Notes under the pieces: generated by a model
What the model saw: only the letters and a program-made list of their open reading frames with translations
Told to the model about the DNA's origin: nothing
The model's database searches: none
Shown here: positions 24,048 to 31,286 of the stretch, piece after piece
Position numbering within the stretch: the stretch's first letter is position 1
Layout of the letters: every line of letters starts with the position of its first letter
Program-made: the position numbers and the translations under genes
From: a virus
Virus record (IMG/VR): IMGVR_UViG_3300042881_003669
Location: 1 to 43,429 of that record
Length of the DNA: 43,429 nt
Direction: 5' to 3' (one strand)

Positions 24048-24746
24048 ATGCTAAATAGTACTATTACCATAAAGATGAAACAAAGGCTTAACAAGCTTGA
24101 CAGTCAAGATTATGACAACATAACTTGCTGGCAAGTAGTTGAGTCTTTTAATAAAGCTCAGGTAGAGTGGTCTAGGAGACAGCTTCATGGTATTAATGTA
24201 GTTAAAGAAGGTGATGAGCAATCTACTAGAAGAAAAGATGACTTACAAAAGTTATTAATTCGTGAACCTTTACCTGCTGCAAAAAAGGATATATACTATC
24301 AAGGTAATATTCCCGCAGATTACTTACAATGGAAAAGAGTAGATATCTATGCTAAGAAAGATTGTTGTGATCCACGTAGGATGACAGTATATCTTGCAGA
24401 AGAAGGAAACCTTAATCAACTTCTGAGAGATAAATCAAAACAACCTAACTTTGAATGGGCAGAAACATTTGCTACATTAATAGATGATACAGTTCATTTA
24501 TATACAAATGGAGAATTTGAAATATCTGAAGCATTTCTTACCTACTATAGACAACCAGTTAAAATACAAATAACTGGATGTTCTGACCCTTACACCGGAA
24601 TCATTTCTGCTACTGAAGTAGAATGTGAGTTTAAGGATGATATCATAGAATTAATAATAGATGAAGCAGTGAGTATTCTAGCTGGAGATATAGAGTCAGG
24701 AAATCAGTTCTCTAGAACACAAGAATCTGCTGAAAGAAGTAACTAA
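24048..24746 (+). CDS. Putative head-tail connector / ring protein
   Basis: This encodes 232 residues. An N-terminal helical region (NITCWQVVESFNKAQVEWSRRQLHG) precedes a beta-rich middle (IYYQGNIPADYLQWKRVDIYAKKDCC and on). The C-terminal part has CEFKDDIIELIIDEAVSILAGDIESGNQ, the kind of acidic helix that ends many connector or neck proteins. It lies after the basic cluster and before the ferritin. In crAss-like gene orders neck proteins follow the capsid, which supports but does not prove the call. M10 is an alternative start. Confidence 0.5.
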   Translation: MLNSTITIKMKQRLNKLDSQDYDNITCWQVVESFNKAQVEWSRRQLHGINVVKEGDEQSTRRKDDLQKLLIREPLPAAKKDIYYQGNIPADYLQWKRVDIYAKKDCCDPRRMTVYLAEEGNLNQLLRDKSKQPNFEWAETFATLIDDTVHLYTNGEFEISEAFLTYYRQPVKIQITGCSDPYTGIISATEVECEFKDDIIELIIDEAVSILAGDIESGNQFSRTQESAERSN

Positions 24747-24748
24747 TT

Positions 24749-25363
24749 ATGGAAGCAAAACCAAGAATGTTAAAGAAGCCTGAAGGTCAGGTTGCTGGTT
24801 TAGAAAACAAAAAGATGGATATATCCAAACCTAGTGAAGGTACTACAAATGATATTCCAAGTAAAAAAGGAATTAATCCTTTAATTGATGAATCTTGTAT
24901 TACTTATTTAAATTACAGAATACAACAAGAAGAATATTCTGCTAGAATATACTTGTCAATGTCTATGTGGTTAAATAATGAAGGTTACATGGGTGCAGCA
25001 GCATTATGGAAAAAATATTCTGATGAAGAAATGACACATGCAGATATTGCCCGTAAATACATGCTGTCTTTTGGAGTACAACCCGTAACACCTAGATTAG
25101 ATCAACCTAAACAAACTTTTTCTGGTCTTCCTGAAATCATTAAGTTATCATTTGAACATGAGATAGAAGTGTCTAAACAAATTAAAGAAATGGCTAATCA
25201 TGCATTAGCTGATGGGTCTCATATGTTATATGAATTATCTTTAACATATTTAAAAGAACAAGTTGAAGAGCATGATAAAATGCAAACTTGGGTGGACAAA
25301 TTAGAAGCATTTGGTACAGATAAACTTGCTCTGAGATTACTTGATAATGAAATGGCTGGATAA
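24749..25363 (+). CDS. Ferritin-like iron-storage protein with intact ferroxidase centre
   Basis: This encodes 204 residues. Residues 45-190 are a bacterial-type (FtnA-like) ferritin four-helix bundle. All expected ferroxidase ligands align: E61, E94 with H97 (EEMTH), E138 (FEHEIE), Q171 and E174 (KEQVEE), corresponding to E. coli FtnA E17, E50, H53, E94, Q127 and E130. It should oxidise Fe(II) and store Fe(III) in a 24-mer shell. Unusual is a charged, probably disordered N-terminal extension of about 44 residues (Lys/Pro/Glu-rich), which might be a virion or partner tag. It starts 2 bp after the connector-like gene, so it is part of the structural transcript. Intact ligands argue against decay. 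Confidence 0.9.
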   Translation: MEAKPRMLKKPEGQVAGLENKKMDISKPSEGTTNDIPSKKGINPLIDESCITYLNYRIQQEEYSARIYLSMSMWLNNEGYMGAAALWKKYSDEEMTHADIARKYMLSFGVQPVTPRLDQPKQTFSGLPEIIKLSFEHEIEVSKQIKEMANHALADGSHMLYELSLTYLKEQVEEHDKMQTWVDKLEAFGTDKLALRLLDNEMAG

Positions 25364-25371
25364 ATTTTTCG

Positions 25372-25398
25372 AAAAGTTTTGATATTTCAAAAACTTTT
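25372..25398 (+). terminator. Imperfect hairpin after ferritin, weak terminator candidate
   Basis: AAAAGTTTTGA and TCAAAAACTTTT pair with one bulged A around a short loop. It is entirely A/T-rich and overlaps the A/T-tract in front of the following promoter-like box, so it may belong to the promoter rather than terminate transcription. Confidence 0.35.
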
Positions 25399-25399
25399 A

Positions 25400-25410
25400 G
25401 TATATTATAG
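25400..25410 (+). promoter_or_regulatory. GTATATTATAG promoter-like box
   Basis: The motif is identical to that at 2359-2369, preceded by AAACTTTTA. A long A-rich leader leads to the ATG at 25442. With the terminator at 26855 it frames a single-gene transcript. Confidence 0.55.
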
Positions 25411-25441
25411 TATATTTATTTATTAACAAAAACAAAAAACA

Positions 25442-26833
25442 ATGAGTTATTTTAATCATGCCTTTAGAAAAACCCTTGTTGCAACAAGTCCTAGTGGAAT
25501 TGTTTCACCATTAAATGGTGTGCAACTTGGTACTCCTGCAGCTGGTAATCTTGCTGCTGGACAAATTACTTTTATTAACCCAGACAATTTTACTGTAAGC
25601 AACTCTATTACCAATCTTGGTAACTGTTGTGAGGTAATTATTGCTGCTGGTGCTTTACAGCAAAAAGATAAAATTAGTCCATTCTTAGGTGGATACCAAG
25701 AGTCTAACAAGACTAAAACTATCAAAGCTAAGTATGTAAATAAAATCTGGGCTATCGGTGCTAACACTGCTCAAAATTACATTTTGAATGTTGGTACTAC
25801 TCCATATAACCTTGCAGTTCCACCAGTATCTTCTGATCCAGGTGACACAGCTGGAAACTGTTGTAAACAATTCTTATGTGGTGAAACTTACTACTTACGT
25901 GTAGATGTTAAAGGTTCTCCTGCATTAAGATTGTTAGATCACAACTCTTACTTAACTCTTGAAGGTTATACAGGATGTTGTGCTGATGATACAATTGCAC
26001 CAACTCCAGTTGATCCACGTATTGTTTACATTGCATGGGCAAAACAACTTAGAAATAGCAAATTGATGAATCAGTTTGTATTCCCTGTTGTAACTTATAG
26101 AGATGGAGGTGGTAACTGGACTTATTACTATCCAGATGATATTGCTACATTACCTGTAGTAGCTGGTGTAACAGTACAAAGATGGAATCAGTTTGTCGAC
26201 AATGGATACCAAGCTGGTGAGTGTGCTGGTATGGTTCTTATTGGAGCTTATGAAGAAACTAAATTTGGTACTTGTAGTTTCCAAGTTTCTGACTTCTATG
26301 AAATTGAGCCAGTAAGAGTATATGCATCTGAAGTAGATTTAACTGGTTCACCATGTGAATTCAATGGTCTATGTGTTGGTGTACAATGTTATGGAAAACA
26401 AGCAAATGGTCTTGGAGAAACTGTAGTGAGAGATGTAATTCTTTCTGAATCTTACAGACAAAACTTCTTAGCAACTGATATTCGTATCAGAGAGATTACT
26501 CAAGGATTTGACTTGTATGTAAATGCTGGATTGAATAGAACATCATACTATGATAGAATATTCATTCAACATTCAGTTCCAAGATTCTACAATCCAACTG
26601 GTACATTTGATAATGATCAATACATAGTTGAAATTATTACACCTGCTAACCCTGCACTTAATGGTACATTAAATGCAAACACATCAGCATTATTAAGTAA
26701 TATTCAATTCTGGGTTGAACAACAATGTGGTGGTAGATGTGTGGTTGAGTCAACAGGTGCTTCTAGCAACTGTCCTACTTCTAACCCTGCAGTTCCACTT
26801 CCGACAGTACCATACCCTGCTTCACTTAATTAA
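25442..26833 (+). CDS. Unrecognised, probably abundant virion structural protein
   Basis: This encodes 463 residues, beta-rich, with few charged residues and several Cys pairs (CC at about 60-61, 141-142 and 178-179, CGGRC near 430). It starts with the FNHAFRKTLVATS segment (4-16) and ends in a Pro/Ser-rich tail. It has its own promoter-like box, an A-rich leader and a strong downstream terminator, the same arrangement as the capsid gene. Like the capsid gene it shows relatively C-rich, efficient-looking codons, which implies high expression. An auxiliary capsid, head-fibre or tail-barrel component is plausible. No family is recognised. Confidence 0.6.
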   Translation: MSYFNHAFRKTLVATSPSGIVSPLNGVQLGTPAAGNLAAGQITFINPDNFTVSNSITNLGNCCEVIIAAGALQQKDKISPFLGGYQESNKTKTIKAKYVNKIWAIGANTAQNYILNVGTTPYNLAVPPVSSDPGDTAGNCCKQFLCGETYYLRVDVKGSPALRLLDHNSYLTLEGYTGCCADDTIAPTPVDPRIVYIAWAKQLRNSKLMNQFVFPVVTYRDGGGNWTYYYPDDIATLPVVAGVTVQRWNQFVDNGYQAGECAGMVLIGAYEETKFGTCSFQVSDFYEIEPVRVYASEVDLTGSPCEFNGLCVGVQCYGKQANGLGETVVRDVILSESYRQNFLATDIRIREITQGFDLYVNAGLNRTSYYDRIFIQHSVPRFYNPTGTFDNDQYIVEIITPANPALNGTLNANTSALLSNIQFWVEQQCGGRCVVESTGASSNCPTSNPAVPLPTVPYPASLN

Positions 26834-26854
26834 TAGTACTAACTATAAACTCAG

Positions 26855-26890
26855 AAGGAGAGTGAGAGTTAATCTCTCCTCTCCTTTTTT
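26855..26890 (+). terminator. Strong Rho-independent terminator
   Basis: AAGGAGAG pairs with CTCTCCTT, and after a one-base bulge GAGAG pairs with CTCTC around a TTAAT loop; a T run follows. The next gene starts 12 bp later without its own promoter box, suggesting read-through. Confidence 0.8.
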
Positions 26891-26901
26891 ATTATAATAT
26901 T

Positions 26902-27444
26902 ATGGCAAATCATGTTTTAAGTTTAGAAATTCCTACTGTATCAAATCCTTGTGTTTTAAAGATATTTGATACTAGTGTATATTCACCATTAGTAGGTTTG
27001 TATAATCCAAGATTAGAAATAGTTATTCCTGGATTTACTTATACTGCAGAATTATTTTTTGTACCAAATTCTACTCCTACACTTACAGCATGTGATTTAG
27101 GATTACAAACAGAGAATTGTGGTACATCTTATGTTAATTTGCCAGATGGTATTTATGGAATTAAATATATTGTAGATCCAGAGTGTCAAGTATTTGTAAG
27201 TTATAATCATCTTAGAATGACTTGTGCTTTAAATAGATATGAAAAAATACTTTGTACTTTAAGTATCTCAGATTGTGATCCCCCTGTAAAAGTAAAAGAT
27301 AAGTTGAGGGATCTTCATTTAATTAAAATGTATTTAGAAGCTGCACAAGCAAAAGTAGAAACTTGTCACGAAAACCAAGAAGGTATGACATTATTTAACT
27401 ATGCTGTCAAACTTTTAAATAAATTTGAATGTAGAAATTGTTAA
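26902..27444 (+). CDS. Hypothetical virion-associated protein with Cys-rich C-terminal domain
   Basis: This encodes 180 residues. An N-terminal beta domain (VLSLEIPTVSNPCVLKIFD and on, to about 110) is followed by a helical domain with a characteristic pattern: HLRMTCALNRYEKILC (about 102-117), DLHLIKMYLEAAQAKVETCHE, then LFNYAVKLLNKFECRNC at the C-terminus. The beta-then-helix layout and spacing of Cys look like a conserved phage family of unknown function that accompanies the Cys-rich appendage genes downstream. It is a likely adaptor or assembly factor for those appendages. Confidence 0.6.
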   Translation: MANHVLSLEIPTVSNPCVLKIFDTSVYSPLVGLYNPRLEIVIPGFTYTAELFFVPNSTPTLTACDLGLQTENCGTSYVNLPDGIYGIKYIVDPECQVFVSYNHLRMTCALNRYEKILCTLSISDCDPPVKVKDKLRDLHLIKMYLEAAQAKVETCHENQEGMTLFNYAVKLLNKFECRNC

Positions 27445-27463
27445 CCTATTAAAACCAACAAAA

Positions 27464-27682
27464 ATGAGTCAGTGTCCTAATTGTAAAAGTACATTATCCT
27501 GTGGATGTCAGAGAAGAACAGCATCCGATGGAACAGCCGTATGTGGTAGTTGTTTATCTACATACGAAGCAAGATTACAAAATAAAACACAAACAAAACA
27601 AACAAAACAAACATCTGTGCAACAACCAAATAATGTTTGGGGTAAAGACAGATATAGAAATTTACATAAGTTTATTAAGTAA
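27464..27682 (+). CDS. Small zinc-binding-like protein
   Basis: This encodes 72 residues from the ATG at 27464, chosen because AACCAACAA lies exactly two bases upstream. The earlier ATG at 27425 is inside the previous gene. Cysteines 4, 7, 13, 15, 27 and 30 (CPNC ... CxC ... CGSC) form a compact treble-like zinc site. A Gln/Thr/Lys-rich linker and a basic tail follow. It overlaps the next gene as TAATG. It could be a chaperone-like or redox partner for the Cys-rich appendage proteins; this is speculation from position. Confidence 0.65.
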   Translation: MSQCPNCKSTLSCGCQRRTASDGTAVCGSCLSTYEARLQNKTQTKQTKQTSVQQPNNVWGKDRYRNLHKFIK

Positions 27683-30600
27683 TGGCAAATGTTTCTGAAA
27701 TATCTACTGCAACAACTAGTGCATTTTTAAAATTTGTTGATTGTTGTACTAAAAGTGAAATACTTTTTAGAGGTACACTTAATATTATTCCTGGTGATAA
27801 CACTTATTCTTATGAAGGAAGTAGTCCTTTACAAGGTACAGGAGGTCAATTAGAAGTCGGTAGATGTTATACAGTAACACAAGAATTCAGTTCTAATCCA
27901 ATAAGTTATCCTAATGGTCCTTCTGAAAGTGAGCTAAGTATTAAACAAGATTGTGATGACCTGAAATGTCCTTCATGTGAAAAAACTAGTGCTTGTGAAT
28001 GTCCTCCAGGTTATACTGATGAAGAAGGTACTTGTACTAAAGAAACTGTAACTACTGCTCAGTATTCAGGACAACTTCTTACTCTTACTGCAGGAAACAA
28101 AAGTCGATATTATTGTGATTCAGGTTTAAGATTATATCCTGATATTTCATCTTTGACTTGGCCCATATATGGTGATGGTCCAGATAATGCAAGTTATACT
28201 GTAAAACAGAATAATGGTTCGGGTGCTTTAGTAGCTCCAATAGGAAATGTTCAGAATGAAGTTTGGGGTAAAGGTTCTGCTCCGTGTTATACAAGCAGTA
28301 CTGGTGGTAGATTAAATATTGCTGGAGTTTGGGCTACAGGTTTTCCAGTTAAAAAAGAATTATCATTTGAGTTTTGTATAACTGTTGAAGGTGATAAATC
28401 AAAACAATATATGCTTGGATTAGCTGGAGACAACTATGTTAAGTTTTATATTGATGGTAATCTTGCTGTATTCTTAAATGTTCCAGATGATGGTACTACA
28501 GTTCCTTTTAGATATTGGCACACATTCCCTATAACATTAACTCCAGGAACACATACAATTAAACTTGCCGGTTTAAATCTTGGATCAAGTGCTGCATTTG
28601 CAGGAGAGATATATGATATATCATTATCTTATTTTCAAGCAAATCTAATGGCACCAGCTGTGTCTGCAGTAAATTGTGGTACATCTCCAGCACAATTAGA
28701 ACCTTTTATTATCTTTTCTACAAAAGATATGGTGGGTAAACAAATTGCTAATCCAAATAGTCCTGGTCAATGGAGTTGTCCAGATGGTGGAGAAGTAAAT
28801 TTTTGTGATGGTACACCAAGTTGTAGAGTTACAGAAGAACTTAAATTATCATGTGCATGTTACATGATAATACCATGTGATGGTACTAATGCTTTTGTTA
28901 CTAGTAATGAAGACTTTGGAGATTATATAGATGGATTTGTAAATGTTGAAAGTCAAGAGCTCGGATGGTTTGGTTGTGCATATGTAGTAGAATTAGAAGA
29001 TAATGATTGTTTAGAATCAGTAGAAGCATTTCCATCAAAAGAAGCAGCATGTGATTGTCAATTAAAATGTTACTATGTATCAGGAAGTAATGGTTTTCTT
29101 TATGTAGATGCTGATGATGTACTTCAAGAAGTATCTGCTATAGATGCAACTCCTTATGTCAAGTTATGTTCAAAGGTATATCCTGTAATAGAAAATGATT
29201 CACAAGGTTTTCAAATAGTTAATTTTGGTAATTGTGTGGACGGAGAATGTCCTAAACTTTGCTTTGAATTAAAAAACTGTGAAACAGATGAAATTATCTA
29301 CAGTAACTCAGACAGCTTGCTACCTTATCTCTATAGCAGTAGTAATATTGTTCAGATAACAGGCAGAGGAGGTTGTTGGGAAGTAAGTTTACCTTCTGGT
29401 GACTGTAATTGTTTAACAGTTGATGTTACTAGTCTTAATCCTAATTTCTTTACTCCATTCACTGCTACAGCAAATGCTATTGGTACTTATAACGGAAATA
29501 CTTTATATAGTTTTATTAATGATGGTACTACATATTATATATGGTATAATGAAAAAGATCAATGGGTATTTACAGCAGATGATTATGGAGATGATAGTCA
29601 AGATTATACTACTATAGCAATCACAAGTGAAACTTTAGAAACATGCCCTACATCAGTTGATGAAACAATTAAATGGGGAACTAGAGTAGAAGGAGTAGAT
29701 GTAAATACAGATTTATGTCCCGTAGTATGTGATTGCCCTATTGATGTTACAGTAACCAGTAGTTATGAAACTTGTGAAGATTGTATTGGATTTATTTCAT
29801 ACAAATTAACATCTTGTACAAACAATGATATAATCTATACTCTAGATGATCTTAGAGACTATGTGGGTAAAGTTGTCAAACTTGATTGTGGTTGTTATGA
29901 AGTTGAACAATTAGATATTCTTCCTCCAAATACTCAGTCAGTTAATGTAGAAGGTATATTCAATATTTGTACTGAATGTACAAGAACATACTGGAAACTT
30001 ACTGATTGTCAAGATGATCAAAACACTTTAATTACATACAGTGACTTATCATTATATGAAGGTAAAGTAATTAAAGTTGAAAACTGTGATGAGTGCTGGC
30101 AAGTTGAAATAACAGATGAATACTTAAATGCAGGTATAGTAACAGTATCAAATGACTATGAGGATTGTATTGAATGTGGTGCTCCAAAAATTTGTGAGTG
30201 TACTAAATTAACAAACCTTAATCCGGAAGAAAAAACATATTTCTATTATGACTGTAATAATGTCCTACAACAGATAACATTAGCTTCTGGTCAGACTAGT
30301 GAAAAAATATGTGCATTACTTTGGTTAGCTGAATCTCCATACTGTAAGTGTATTCAATTTAAAGTTAAAGGTCAAACTTTATATGCATTCATAGTACCTG
30401 GTTTAATTACAAATGGTAAACCTGTTTATAATTTATGTGATGAACAGTTTGATTGTGGTACTGTATATTGGGATGGTTTTAATTGGGTTATTGAAAGTTC
30501 TGATGGATACATACCATGGATATTACCAACATCAACTTCTTCACTTTGTCCATATGGAGACTGGGAAGAATATGATAAATCTAAACCTAGAGAAAAAGCT

Positions 30601-31260
30601 AGAGCTATACTAACATCTCAACCATGTGAGGATATTCAAGCATGTGATTGTTTTACACTTACAACTAGTGAAGGTGAAATATTTACTTTCTATCCTTTAA
30701 CAATTGATACTAATGGTAATCCTATATACACAAATAGTGAAGGTCAATTAATTACATACAACTTAAAAAACTTTTGTTGGTCCTTTAATATTTTTCTGGA
30801 TTTCAATTATTTCTTTTGTCAGGATTTATATACACCATGCCCTATAGGAAATTGGAATTCAGATTATACTATAAATACAGCAGTTAGTGTTTTATGCCCA
30901 AATACAAATGATTTTACTGTATATGATTATTTTGAAACATTTGGAGAATGTAAAAATGGAGTATGTCCTCCACCAGTGTTTAAAAATAACAGAACAGTAA
31001 GACCAGGATACAACACACCTATCTGTACACCAGCAAAGTATGATGAGATAACATGTAGATTTGCTGATATACTTTATAAGATAGCATTAGAAAAAAGATA
31101 TGGTATAACTAATTGTTGTCCTGAAGAAGATGACAAATGGTTAATTAAAAAAGAACTAATAGATTTACAAGCTTTAAAAGATCCGAACTATAATTGTCCG
31201 GAATGTATTTGTTCATGTCATTCAGGAAATACATGTTCTACTTGCAATTGTAAAAAATAA
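27682..31260 (+). CDS. Large cysteine-rich appendage protein
   Basis: This encodes 1192 residues with about 75 cysteines (over 6%), far above the neighbouring structural genes. Residues about 100-115 hold CECPPGYTDEEGTC. About 247-320 resembles a PA14/carbohydrate-binding-like beta domain (NYVKFYIDG ... HTIKLAGLNLG). Diverged ~60-residue repeats of the form (F/Y)xLxxC...(I/D)xxxxxLxxYxGKVVKL...CW.V occur near 527-580, 705-766 and 769-835. The C-terminus is a dense CPECICSCHSGNTCSTCNC. It is probably an extended virion appendage. Why cysteines are so common (zinc, or disulfides after release) is open. Confidence 0.65.
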   Translation: MANVSEISTATTSAFLKFVDCCTKSEILFRGTLNIIPGDNTYSYEGSSPLQGTGGQLEVGRCYTVTQEFSSNPISYPNGPSESELSIKQDCDDLKCPSCEKTSACECPPGYTDEEGTCTKETVTTAQYSGQLLTLTAGNKSRYYCDSGLRLYPDISSLTWPIYGDGPDNASYTVKQNNGSGALVAPIGNVQNEVWGKGSAPCYTSSTGGRLNIAGVWATGFPVKKELSFEFCITVEGDKSKQYMLGLAGDNYVKFYIDGNLAVFLNVPDDGTTVPFRYWHTFPITLTPGTHTIKLAGLNLGSSAAFAGEIYDISLSYFQANLMAPAVSAVNCGTSPAQLEPFIIFSTKDMVGKQIANPNSPGQWSCPDGGEVNFCDGTPSCRVTEELKLSCACYMIIPCDGTNAFVTSNEDFGDYIDGFVNVESQELGWFGCAYVVELEDNDCLESVEAFPSKEAACDCQLKCYYVSGSNGFLYVDADDVLQEVSAIDATPYVKLCSKVYPVIENDSQGFQIVNFGNCVDGECPKLCFELKNCETDEIIYSNSDSLLPYLYSSSNIVQITGRGGCWEVSLPSGDCNCLTVDVTSLNPNFFTPFTATANAIGTYNGNTLYSFINDGTTYYIWYNEKDQWVFTADDYGDDSQDYTTIAITSETLETCPTSVDETIKWGTRVEGVDVNTDLCPVVCDCPIDVTVTSSYETCEDCIGFISYKLTSCTNNDIIYTLDDLRDYVGKVVKLDCGCYEVEQLDILPPNTQSVNVEGIFNICTECTRTYWKLTDCQDDQNTLITYSDLSLYEGKVIKVENCDECWQVEITDEYLNAGIVTVSNDYEDCIECGAPKICECTKLTNLNPEEKTYFYYDCNNVLQQITLASGQTSEKICALLWLAESPYCKCIQFKVKGQTLYAFIVPGLITNGKPVYNLCDEQFDCGTVYWDGFNWVIESSDGYIPWILPTSTSSLCPYGDWEEYDKSKPREKARAILTSQPCEDIQACDCFTLTTSEGEIFTFYPLTIDTNGNPIYTNSEGQLITYNLKNFCWSFNIFLDFNYFFCQDLYTPCPIGNWNSDYTINTAVSVLCPNTNDFTVYDYFETFGECKNGVCPPPVFKNNRTVRPGYNTPICTPAKYDEITCRFADILYKIALEKRYGITNCCPEEDDKWLIKKELIDLQALKDPNYNCPECICSCHSGNTCSTCNCKK

Positions 31261-31263
31261 TTT

Positions 31264-31274
31264 GTATATTATAA
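31264..31274 (+). promoter_or_regulatory. GTATATTATAA promoter-like box
   Basis: It lies 4 bp after the stop of the large Cys-rich gene and 12 bp before the ATG at 31287, in a 26-bp gap with no other content. It resembles the boxes at 2359 and 25400. Confidence 0.45.
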
Positions 31275-31286
31275 TAAGAGAAAAAT

